A stretch of DNA of 7,168 bases, from contig CAJTSO010000038.1 in NCBI GenBank assembly GCA_910579115.1, positions 11,712 through 18,879 of the forward strand. Direction: 5' to 3'. Below the pieces are notes generated by a model that saw only the letters and a list, made by a program, of their open reading frames with translations, was not told where the DNA came from and ran no database searches. How positions within the stretch are numbered: the stretch's first letter is position 1; the number at the start of each line of letters is the position of its first letter. The position numbers and the translations under genes are program-made. Source of the DNA: an uncultured Selenomonadaceae bacterium. GTDB lineage: Bacteria > Bacillota > Negativicutes > Selenomonadales > Selenomonadaceae. Below are positions 1 to 5,301 of this stretch, piece after piece.

Positions 1-517
1 CCTCCACTACTCTGGCCCCCAGGATTTTCATGCGGGCCACGTTGGGGGCCTGCTTTTTGATGTCCACGGAGCCCATGTAGATGTCGCAGTCGAGGCCAAA
101 GTAGGCGGCGGCGGTGGCCAGGGCCACCCCGTGCTGGCCGGCGCCGGTTTCAGCGATGATTTTCTTTTTGCCCATGTACTTGGCCAGGAGAGCTTCCCCC
201 ATGCAGTGGTTCAGCTTGTGGGCGCCGCTGTGGTTCAGATCCTCACGCTTGGCGTAGATCTGCACGTTGCCCAGGCTGTTGGAAAGCCGCTCCAGGTGGG
301 AAATGGGGGTGGGGCGGCCCTGAAACTCCTTCCGGATGCGGCGGAGTTCGGCGATAAATTTCCGGGATTTGGCGATTTTGAAGTAGGCTTCGGTGATTTC
401 CGCCATGGGGGCTTTCAGCTCCTCCGGGATAAAAGCGCCGCCGTAGGGGCCGAAAAAGCCCTCCTTGTTGGGGTACTGCTTCAGGTAGTTGTCAAATTCC
501 ATATTGCCGATTTTCAT
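1..517 (-). CDS. trpB: Tryptophan synthase beta chain, N-terminal half (partial, cut by window edge)
   Basis: This PLP enzyme joins indole and L-serine to make L-tryptophan in the cytoplasm. The visible 172 residues contain the canonical landmarks: a GFFGPYGGAFIPEEL N-terminal block (20-34), GRPTP (68-72), KREDLNHSGAHK (90-101) with the PLP Schiff-base lysine K101, and AETGAGQHG (122-130) with the catalytic glutamate E123. The C-terminal half lies beyond base 1. The start at 517 is chosen because GGGAG sits about 9 nt upstream; an in-frame ATG at 535 would place that Shine-Dalgarno inside the gene. Residues 101-170 differ somewhat from the commonest TrpB sequence (HKLNHCMGEALLAKYMGK, DIKKQAPNVARM), so it may belong to a less common TrpB subgroup. 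No trp gene lies upstream within the window; whether trpA follows cannot be seen. The family assignment is secure. Confidence 0.95.
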   Translation of the reverse strand, partial: MKIGNMEFDNYLKQYPNKEGFFGPYGGAFIPEELKAPMAEITEAYFKIAKSRKFIAELRRIRKEFQGRPTPISHLERLSNSLGNVQIYAKREDLNHSGAHKLNHCMGEALLAKYMGKKKIIAETGAGQHGVALATAAAYFGLDCDIYMGSVDIKKQAPNVARMKILGARVVE

Positions 518-576
518 ATATACTGCTCCCTTCATTGAAACGCTGGTCGAATAAAAACGCAGGGTAAACAAGTTTC

Positions 577-606
577 ATTATAATGCAGTCTTTCAGGAAA
601 TTGCAA
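577..606 (-). promoter_or_regulatory. Sigma-70/SigA-type promoter for trpB
   Basis: On the minus strand there is a perfect TATAAT (complement of 577-582) preceded by TTGCAA (601-606) with an 18-nt spacer. Initiation would fall near base 570, leaving a leader of only about 50 nt before the trpB start. That is too short for a T-box or classical trp attenuator, and no T-box core motif is seen. Confidence 0.6.
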
Positions 607-648
607 GGCAAATTCTCATGCCATCTCCGGCACATTTGACGATGCGCC

Positions 649-724
649 GCCTCTACTGGAGGTAGAGGCAAGAACGCTCTGCCTTGGCTCTGCCTCTGTA
701 AGAGCTGACAGTCCGTCAGGACTG
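649..724. repeat. Cluster of palindromes and direct repeats in the trpB/C_GCAxxG intergenic region
   Basis: A perfect 8-bp inverted repeat, GCCTCTAC (649-656) and GTAGAGGC (662-669), has a 5-nt loop. A second perfect hairpin, CAGTCC (709-714) and GGACTG (719-724), has a GTCA loop. Between them GCTCTGCCT occurs twice (676-684 and 687-695), GCTCT (687-691) can pair with AGAGC (701-705), and TAGAGGCA (663-670) can alternatively pair with TGCCTCTG (692-699, one G-U pair). The block lies between two outward-facing promoters, contains no convincing ORF, and is followed by no T run. It resembles the dispersed palindromic elements found between genes in many Bacillota, but copy number cannot be judged from one window. 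Confidence 0.5.
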
Positions 725-759
725 ACTGAGAGGGTGAATGTTATACTCCACCGTTAAAT

Positions 760-788
760 TTGCAAAAAAACATCAATTAGTTTACAAT
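760..788 (+). promoter_or_regulatory. Sigma-70/SigA-type promoter for the C_GCAxxG-oatA-3D gene cluster
   Basis: TTGCAA (760-765) and TACAAT (783-788) are separated by 17 nt in a locally AT-rich stretch. Initiation would be expected near 795, giving a leader of about 40 nt that ends in the AAGGAG ribosome binding site (821-826) ahead of the ATG at 834. Confidence 0.55.
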
Positions 789-833
789 AAACTCCAAATT
801 TTAGCTGCGGAATGTTCTAAAAGGAGAATTACG

Positions 834-1265
834 ATGGCGCAAAATGCAACTCTGGAACAGATTGCCGGCCAGTTTAAGGCTGGCAGCAACTGCGCCCAGA
901 TTATGGCGGTTTATTTTGCCGGAAAATTCGGAGAGGATGAGGCCAGGGCCCATCAATTCATGTGCAGCTTCGGCGGCGGTATGCGGCAGGGTGATGTCTG
1001 CGGGGCAGTTACCGGCGGCCTTTTTGCCCTGAGCATGAAGGCGGGCAATGCCAGCCCGGAGGAGACTGACCGGAAGGCCGCCTGCTACGCGGATACAATC
1101 GCTTTCGGCAAGGCATTCCGGGAGCGGTACGGCTCCATGAAGTGTCAGGAGCTTTTGGCGGCGGCCAGCGCCGGCGATGAGTACAAGGGGCAGAATCTTC
1201 ATCATACCTTCTGCCCGAAGCTGGTTTTGGGCACTATCGAGCTGCTGGAGGAAATGGGGTACTGA
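834..1265 (+). CDS. C_GCAxxG_C_C family cysteine-rich protein
   Basis: This 143-residue soluble protein has the family signature of spaced cysteines: C20, C44 in CSFGGGM, C56 in the CGAVTGG motif (56-62, the GCAxxG-like core), C84, C104 and C127. Proteins of this family are small, found mainly in anaerobes, and thought to have redox or metal-related roles; no reaction is established. The start at 834 follows AAGGAG (821-826) at 7 nt. An in-frame ATG at 738 lies upstream of the predicted promoter and its extra 32 residues have no family support. The first gene of the cluster, its stop codon sits 4 nt before the likely TTG start of the acyltransferase, so the two are probably cotranscribed and may be translationally coupled, although no functional link is obvious. 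Confidence 0.85.
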   Translation: MAQNATLEQIAGQFKAGSNCAQIMAVYFAGKFGEDEARAHQFMCSFGGGMRQGDVCGAVTGGLFALSMKAGNASPEETDRKAACYADTIAFGKAFRERYGSMKCQELLAAASAGDEYKGQNLHHTFCPKLVLGTIELLEEMGY

Positions 1266-1269
1266 TCCG

Positions 1270-3282
1270 TTGGAATACAAGGATGGGGCAAAGGGGAACC
1301 CAGGGGAAAACTCCGGGCGGCTGGCGGGGGTTGACTGGCTCCGCAGTCTGGCCATAAGCGGGGTGACCCTTTTCCACGTATTCCCCGATTTGGCGCCGGG
1401 GGGCTTCCTGGGAGTAAATATTTTTTTCATTCTCAGCGGCTTTCTGGCAGCTTACGGCGGGGCAAAGCTCCTTGAGGGGAATCGTCCCTTTCACTTTGGT
1501 TCGTATCTTTGGGATTATTACCGGCGGCGGCTGGGGCGGATCTATCCCTCCCTGGCCACTCTGGGGGCGTGCCAGCTGGCAGCGCCCCGCCTTCTCAGGG
1601 GCATGGGGCCGGAGGTGCTCTCTATTTTCGGGGGCTACAATAATTTCTGGCAGGCGGCGCAAAACGCGGATTATTTCACCCGCCTTACCGGGGCTGACCC
1701 CTTTACCCATATGTGGTTTTTGGGGATCGAGCTTCAGTTCTGCCTGGCTTTTCCCTTTATCTTCTTTCTGTACCGGGGCATCGCGGCCGGCTGCGGGAAG
1801 AAGGAGGGGGCGCTGCTGCTGGCTCTGGTGGGGCTGGTGCTGGCCGGGTATATCCCCAAAGCATTCGCCGCCGACCCGGGGCAGGACGTGACGGCCCTCT
1901 ACTACGGCACTGCCGGCCGCATCTACGATCTGCTGCTGGGGGCGGCCCTGGGTTTTTACCGGGGAGCCGGGGAGCTTATTTCCCGCTCTCCGGGGAATAA
2001 TTACCGGAGGAAACCCTCGCGGCTGGCGGTCCTGGTCTACGGGCTGCTGGTGCTCCTCACCCTCGGGGCCTTCGCCCTTGTGGAGGGAAGCGGTTCCTTC
2101 CTTTATCAGGGGGGAATGGGGGCCCTGTCGGGGGTCTTCTGCCTTTTGGTCTGGCTGACAGCGCGGGAGCGGGCGCCTTTGGGAGGATTCTTTGAAAACG
2201 GCGCCATCCGGTTTCTCGGCAAATACAGCTACGGGATTTTCCTCTGGCAGTATCCGGTGATTGTCCTGGCCCCTCAGCTGGGGCTGAAGGTGGAAACCGC
2301 GGGGACCTGGGCCGCCGGGGCCGGGGAAATCGGAGCCATGATCGGGCTGGCGGTGCTTACGGACAAGGCGGAGCGGGGACTTTCGGGGATTTTTGTTAGG
2401 AAAAATTCAGAAAAAAGCCGTACCATGGAGAAGGTATCCGCCGTGGCGGCGGCGGTAATGATGGCCTGGGGGACCTATGGCCTGGCTCTGGCTCCCTGGC
2501 AGAGGGCGGCGGATACCGATTATCTGCGGGCCCGGCTGGCGGATAATGCCGCCCTCCTCCGTCAGCAGAAGCAGGGGCAGACTGTGGGGGCGGCTGATAA
2601 TAAAAGGGAAGAAAGGCAGCCAGGGGCGGAGGGTGAGCCGGAAAAGCCCCGTAAGGCCGATAAGATTGGTCAGCCTGATAAGCCCGGCAGGATACATGAG
2701 GCCGTGCCTGCCCCGATAGAGAAGAAACCGGTCGAACCGGTCGGGGCTGCCGGACTTGTCGAACCCGGGGAAGGGGCGGCAATCCCCTCCGGGATCATCT
2801 GCATCGGGGATTCGGTAATGCTGGGCTCCGCCCGGGCCATAAAGCGGGCCCTGCCTGACTGCTACATTGACGCGGACGTCTGCCGGTACGTAGGAGGCGG
2901 CATACCGGTGGCGGAGGAGCTGCTGGCGGCGGGCCGGCTGGGGAATATCGTGGTGATCGCCCTGGGGACCAACGGCCCCATCTGCGGGGCGGAGCGCTAC
3001 GAGGAGCAGACCGTGGCCCTGCTGGAACTGCTGAAGGACCGCCGGGTTTTTTGGGTGAATACCTACGGGGAGGATATCGACTGGATAAAGCCCAACAATG
3101 ACTATATCGCCGCCATGCCGGGCCGCTGGCCAAACGTCAGGATGGTGGACTGGCACGGCCTGGTCAGCGGCCATCCGGAGTGGCTGTCCGGGGACGGGGT
3201 TCACCCCAACGATGATGGGGTGGAGCAGTATGCCGGCCTTTTGAAGGAAACCATTGAAGGGGAGCTTGGAAGGTCAAAGTAA
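1270..3282 (+). CDS. oatA: Membrane acyltransferase 3 with C-terminal SGNH domain (OatA-like peptidoglycan O-acetyltransferase)
   Basis: Of about 670 residues, 1-380 form an acyltransferase-3 membrane domain: VDWLRSLAISGVTLFH (21-36) with the conserved H36, NIFFILSGFL (50-59), YYRRRLGRIYPSL (83-95), HMWFLGIELQF (147-157) and KYSYGIFLWQYPV (318-330). A further membrane helix (about 388-408) leads to a Pro/Lys/Glu-rich linker (about 430-505) and an extracytoplasmic SGNH domain with GDS (S515), GTNG (N568) and DGVHP (D642, H645), giving an intact Ser-Asp-His triad. In OatA enzymes the membrane part supplies acetyl groups across the membrane and the SGNH part places them on MurNAc O-6, raising lysozyme and autolysin resistance. 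Exact substrate here is inferred; other extracellular glycans are possible. TTG 1270 is chosen because it follows the preceding stop by 4 nt. An ATG at 1177 is in frame but overlaps the previous gene by 89 bp without a Shine-Dalgarno. Confidence 0.85.
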   Translation: MEYKDGAKGNPGENSGRLAGVDWLRSLAISGVTLFHVFPDLAPGGFLGVNIFFILSGFLAAYGGAKLLEGNRPFHFGSYLWDYYRRRLGRIYPSLATLGACQLAAPRLLRGMGPEVLSIFGGYNNFWQAAQNADYFTRLTGADPFTHMWFLGIELQFCLAFPFIFFLYRGIAAGCGKKEGALLLALVGLVLAGYIPKAFAADPGQDVTALYYGTAGRIYDLLLGAALGFYRGAGELISRSPGNNYRRKPSRLAVLVYGLLVLLTLGAFALVEGSGSFLYQGGMGALSGVFCLLVWLTARERAPLGGFFENGAIRFLGKYSYGIFLWQYPVIVLAPQLGLKVETAGTWAAGAGEIGAMIGLAVLTDKAERGLSGIFVRKNSEKSRTMEKVSAVAAAVMMAWGTYGLALAPWQRAADTDYLRARLADNAALLRQQKQGQTVGAADNKREERQPGAEGEPEKPRKADKIGQPDKPGRIHEAVPAPIEKKPVEPVGAAGLVEPGEGAAIPSGIICIGDSVMLGSARAIKRALPDCYIDADVCRYVGGGIPVAEELLAAGRLGNIVVIALGTNGPICGAERYEEQTVALLELLKDRRVFWVNTYGEDIDWIKPNNDYIAAMPGRWPNVRMVDWHGLVSGHPEWLSGDGVHPNDDGVEQYAGLLKETIEGELGRSK

Positions 3283-3316
3283 GATAGGGTAAGACAAAAA
3301 AATTTTGGAGGTACGA

Positions 3317-4153
3317 ATGATCAAAAATGAAAAGAGACGGAATTTTCTGCACCTGGGGGCCGTAGCGCTTTTGCTGGTGGCGGCGCTGGTGTTTTGCGGT
3401 TTTTCCAATAATGAGCGGCCGGAGAAGGAACAGAAAACCTTCGTTCTGCACATGGGCGGCAAGGTGGAAAAGCTGACGACGGATAAGGAAACGGTGGGCA
3501 AAGCCCTGAAAAAGCTGAAGATAAAGCATGAGCGCCATCGGACCTATCCCGGCTACAAGGAACCCGTTACCGACGGCCTGGATGTCTATGTCCTCACGGG
3601 CGATCAGGAGCTGAAGCAGGAAGAAATAGAAATCGAGCCCCCTGTCCGCTTCCTTGAGGACCGGGAAATGGATTTCGGGGTCAGCCAGGTAACCAGCCCG
3701 GGGGAAAAGGGGCTGGCCAGGGTGGTGCAGGTGGCAGCCGGCGGGAAGGTCATGGCGGAGCTTCACCGGGAGATATTGAAGCAGCCGGTGGAGAAGGTGG
3801 TCGTCAAAGGCACTAAGCAGACCGTCATGACCGACGAGGGCCTCAAGCGGTATGTGAAGATTCTCGCCTGCGATACGGTGGCCTACAGCGCTGACCCGGA
3901 GGACTCCACCTACCTGGGTTATCCTGCCCGTCAGGGCTCCGTGGCCGTTGACCCGGACTTCATTCCCCTGGGGACGAAGCTCTGGATACCGGGCTATGGC
4001 ATCGGCATCGCCGCCGACATCGGCACCGCCGTGGTGGGCAACATCGTGGATCTCTGCATGGATACCTACGAGGAATCCTGCGATTGGGGCCGTCAGGACG
4101 TGGATATTTACGTGCTGGAGGAGGCACCGGAGCCGCCCCCGGAGGACTGGTGA
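3317..4153 (+). CDS. Exported DUF348-G5-3D domain protein (YabE/Sps-like cell-wall remodelling factor)
   Basis: This 278-residue protein begins with a positively charged stretch (KRR, 6-8) and a hydrophobic segment (about 10-27) acting as signal or membrane anchor. A DUF348 domain (about 40-95) and a G5 domain (about 103-166), which binds wall polymers, follow. The C-terminal 3D domain (about 182-266) carries the three hallmark aspartates in VAVDPDFIPLGTK (D212), AADIGTAVVGN (D234) and IVD (D245), plus the closing VDIYVL. This fold is related to the MltA lytic transglycosylase barrel, and family members such as YabE and Rpf/Sps proteins are linked to peptidoglycan cleavage; activity here is inferred. 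The start at 3317 has GGAGGT (3307-3312) just upstream; an in-frame TTG at 3305 would swallow that site. It lies 34 nt after oatA with no terminator between, so cotranscription is likely. C27 is not a proper lipobox because residue -1 is Phe. Confidence 0.85.
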   Translation: MIKNEKRRNFLHLGAVALLLVAALVFCGFSNNERPEKEQKTFVLHMGGKVEKLTTDKETVGKALKKLKIKHERHRTYPGYKEPVTDGLDVYVLTGDQELKQEEIEIEPPVRFLEDREMDFGVSQVTSPGEKGLARVVQVAAGGKVMAELHREILKQPVEKVVVKGTKQTVMTDEGLKRYVKILACDTVAYSADPEDSTYLGYPARQGSVAVDPDFIPLGTKLWIPGYGIGIAADIGTAVVGNIVDLCMDTYEESCDWGRQDVDIYVLEEAPEPPPEDW

Positions 4154-4215
4154 CTTAGGGGTTATGCGGAAAATTAGGACGGGGGCATTACTAAAGCATC
4201 TCTCAATCTCACAGG

Positions 4216-4248
4216 CTCCCCTCCAGGGGAGGCATGCAGGATTTTTTT
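4216..4248 (+). terminator. Possible intrinsic terminator after the 3D-domain gene
   Basis: CTCCCCT (4216-4222) and AGGGGAG (4225-4231) form a perfect GC-rich stem, and a run of seven T follows at 4242-4248. The T run is about 10 nt away from the stem, which is not ideal, so this may instead be a dispersed palindromic element. It lies about 60 nt after the stop codon of the 3D gene and upstream of the rpmH promoter, where a terminator is expected. Confidence 0.45.
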
Positions 4249-4296
4249 CCGCTCTATATTGTATTTCACCCGCCCCGTCGCCACAACATATAGTGG

Positions 4297-4326
4297 TTGA
4301 CAAAGAGCCGCCGGATTTTATATAAT
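4297..4326 (+). promoter_or_regulatory. Strong SigA-type promoter of the rpmH operon
   Basis: Both hexamers match consensus exactly: TTGACA at 4297-4302 and TATAAT at 4321-4326, with an 18-nt spacer. Initiation would be near 4333, giving a leader of about 70 nt. A strong constitutive promoter fits the high demand for ribosomal protein L34. Confidence 0.85.
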
Positions 4327-4382
4327 GTCTACCGGCTAGAATCGTTTATTGTGATTGATAGCGGGATTTTATGCCCAAAAAT

Positions 4383-4397
4383 AGAAGGAGAAGGAGG
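4383..4397 (+). promoter_or_regulatory. Tandem ribosome binding site of rpmH
   Basis: AGAAGGAGAAGGAGG contains two overlapping Shine-Dalgarno cores. The second, AAGGAGG (4391-4397), is 8 nt from the GTG at 4406 and fixes that start; the first is about 15 nt away and may help recruit ribosomes. Confidence 0.75.
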
Positions 4398-4405
4398 CAT
4401 TCGCC

Positions 4406-4540
4406 GTGAAGAGAACTTATCAGCCGAACAACCATAAGCGTAAGATGAATCATGGTTTCCGTGCGCGCATGAAGACCAAGGGCGGTCGTCAGGTGCTCGC
4501 GGCCCGTCGCAAGAAGGGCAGAGAGAAGCTGTCCGCATGA
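4406..4540 (+). CDS. rpmH: 50S ribosomal protein L34
   Basis: The 44-residue product reads (V/M)KRTYQPNNHKRKMNHGFRARM and ends in KKGREKLSA, an almost perfect match to bacterial L34 along its full usual length. It is a small basic protein of the large ribosomal subunit. It uses a GTG start with an excellent Shine-Dalgarno and is the first gene after a consensus promoter. Several arginines use CGT, and the promoter and ribosome binding site are both strong, consistent with heavy expression. Its TGA overlaps an ATG (4537-4539) that is in frame with rnpA. The upstream neighbour is a cell-wall gene, not the divergent dnaA commonly found here in Bacillota. Confidence 0.97.
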   Translation: MKRTYQPNNHKRKMNHGFRARMKTKGGRQVLAARRKKGREKLSA

Positions 4541-4544
4541 TGGA

Positions 4545-4572
4545 AAGGGGTGGAGCCACCCCTTCTTTTTTT
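4545..4572 (+). terminator. Intrinsic terminator/attenuator between rpmH and rnpA
   Basis: AAGGGGTGG (4545-4553) and CCACCCCTT (4556-4564) form a perfect stem of 8-9 bp, followed by C and seven T (4566-4572). This is a textbook intrinsic terminator starting 4 nt after the rpmH stop. No new promoter is evident before rnpA, so partial read-through must supply rnpA and the genes after it. The likely effect is more L34 than RNase P protein. Confidence 0.8.
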
Positions 4573-4596
4573 AGGAGACAGACACCGGTCGACCCT

Positions 4597-5004
4597 ATGA
4601 AAAAACTCACTTTACCCCGCCGGCGCATGATAAAGAAGAAAAGTGAATTTCAGCTTGTCTACACAAAGGGAAAAGGAGCCGCCGGACGATATATAATACT
4701 TCGCGCCTTAAAGCGCGGCCCGGAGAACCCCGGCGTGAAAAAATCCGTCCGTGAGTCCGTGATATTGGAATATTCAAAGCTCCCCGCCAAGCTGGCTGTA
4801 GCAGCCGGGAAAAAGCTGGGCTGCGCCGTGATCCGCAACAGGGTGAAGCGCCTCCTCAGGGAGGCTTTCCGCCTGGAGCAGGAAACCGTGGCCGACGGCT
4901 GGTCCCTGATGCTCATCGGCCGCCCCGGAGCGGTTACTGCCCATTCGGCGGAGATCCGCCGGGAGCTGAGGTATCTGCTGAAAAAGACAGCGCTTTTGAA
5001 GTGA
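4597..5004 (+). CDS. rnpA: Ribonuclease P protein component
   Basis: RnpA binds the RNase P RNA and helps it remove 5' leaders from pre-tRNAs. The 135-residue product opens with LPRRRMIKKKSEFQLVY (6-22), the usual basic N-terminus, and contains the diagnostic AVIRNRVKRLLREAF (77-91) with the RNR signature. At 135 residues it is somewhat longer than the usual 110-120; the excess appears to be an insertion of about 20 residues (42-62) between strands. Start choice is uncertain: ATG 4597 matches homologues, but the nearest Shine-Dalgarno, AGGAGA (4573-4578), is 18 nt away. An in-frame ATG at 4537 overlapping the rpmH stop would add 20 residues encoded across the terminator. The gene ends overlapping the next start (GTGA). 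Confidence 0.92.
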   Translation: MKKLTLPRRRMIKKKSEFQLVYTKGKGAAGRYIILRALKRGPENPGVKKSVRESVILEYSKLPAKLAVAAGKKLGCAVIRNRVKRLLREAFRLEQETVADGWSLMLIGRPGAVTAHSAEIRRELRYLLKKTALLK

Positions 5005-5222
5005 AGGATATGGCTAAAGTAATACTCATCGCAATCATTCGGTTTTATCGAAGCTGTATTTCTCCTCTGAAGGCCCCCTGCTGCCGCTTTTATCCAACCT
5101 GCTCAGAGTACGCTCTCACCGCTATCGGGCGATACGGGGCGGCAAAGGGCGGCTGGCTGGCCCTGAAGAGAATTTCCCGTTGCCGGCCTTTCGGACCTTC
5201 CGGCTACGACCCTGTGCCGTGA
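5001..5222 (+). CDS. yidD: Membrane protein insertion efficiency factor YidD
   Basis: YidD is a small membrane-associated protein that improves YidC-dependent insertion of inner-membrane proteins; its mechanism is not settled. The product of 70-73 residues has an amphipathic/hydrophobic N-terminus (5-15) and the family motifs CCRFYPTCSEYA (27-38) and LKRISRCRPFGPSGYDPVP (55-73), with cysteines at 19, 27, 28, 34 and 61. The GTG at 5001 overlaps the rnpA stop in a GTGA arrangement, suggesting translational coupling; ATG 5010 is the alternative and would give 70 residues, but AAGGA lies too close to it. It stands between rnpA and yidC as in most bacteria. Confidence 0.93.
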   Translation: MKDMAKVILIAIIRFYRSCISPLKAPCCRFYPTCSEYALTAIGRYGAAKGGWLALKRISRCRPFGPSGYDPVP

Positions 5223-5288
5223 CCGGAGCAGAGACAGACTGTTTACCGTAACAGAGAAGTAATTTCGGATTTACCCCTCATCAAATTC

Positions 5289-5298
5289 AGGATGTGAT
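5289..5298 (+). promoter_or_regulatory. Ribosome binding site that fixes the TTG start of yidC
   Basis: AGGATGTGAT matches the anti-Shine-Dalgarno complement AGGAGGTGAT at nine of ten positions and ends 3 nt before the TTG at 5302. The nearby ATG (5292) and GTG (5294) are out of frame with YidC, so this site supports the TTG start. Confidence 0.65.
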
Positions 5299-5301
5299 TT
5301 T

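Noticed and set aside
518..576. T-box riboswitch or trp leader attenuator ahead of trpB
   Set aside because: The leader from the predicted promoter is only about 50 nt, with no T-box core motif, terminator hairpin or Trp-rich leader peptide.
738..833. N-terminal extension of the C_GCAxxG protein from ATG 738
   Set aside because: It precedes the predicted promoter, lacks family similarity, and a good ribosome binding site precedes ATG 834.
1371..1379. TTTCCACGT resembling a DnaA box
   Set aside because: It is a single imperfect match inside the acyltransferase coding sequence, at the conserved FH codons, with no companion boxes.
2407..3204. Long minus-strand open frames opposite the acyltransferase, and similar ones opposite the 3D and jag genes
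   Set aside because: These are frame shadows in GC-rich coding DNA with low-complexity Pro/Arg/Ala/His-rich products and no recognisable domains, whereas the plus-strand frames encode clear families.
3383..3400. Lipoprotein signal in the 3D-domain protein (cysteine at residue 27)
   Set aside because: The residue before the cysteine is Phe, which does not fit the lipobox, so a simple signal or anchor segment is more likely.
5240..5257. Small inverted repeat CTGTT/AACAG between yidD and yidC
   Set aside because: The stem is only 5 bp, AT-containing, with no T run, so it does not support a terminator or regulator.
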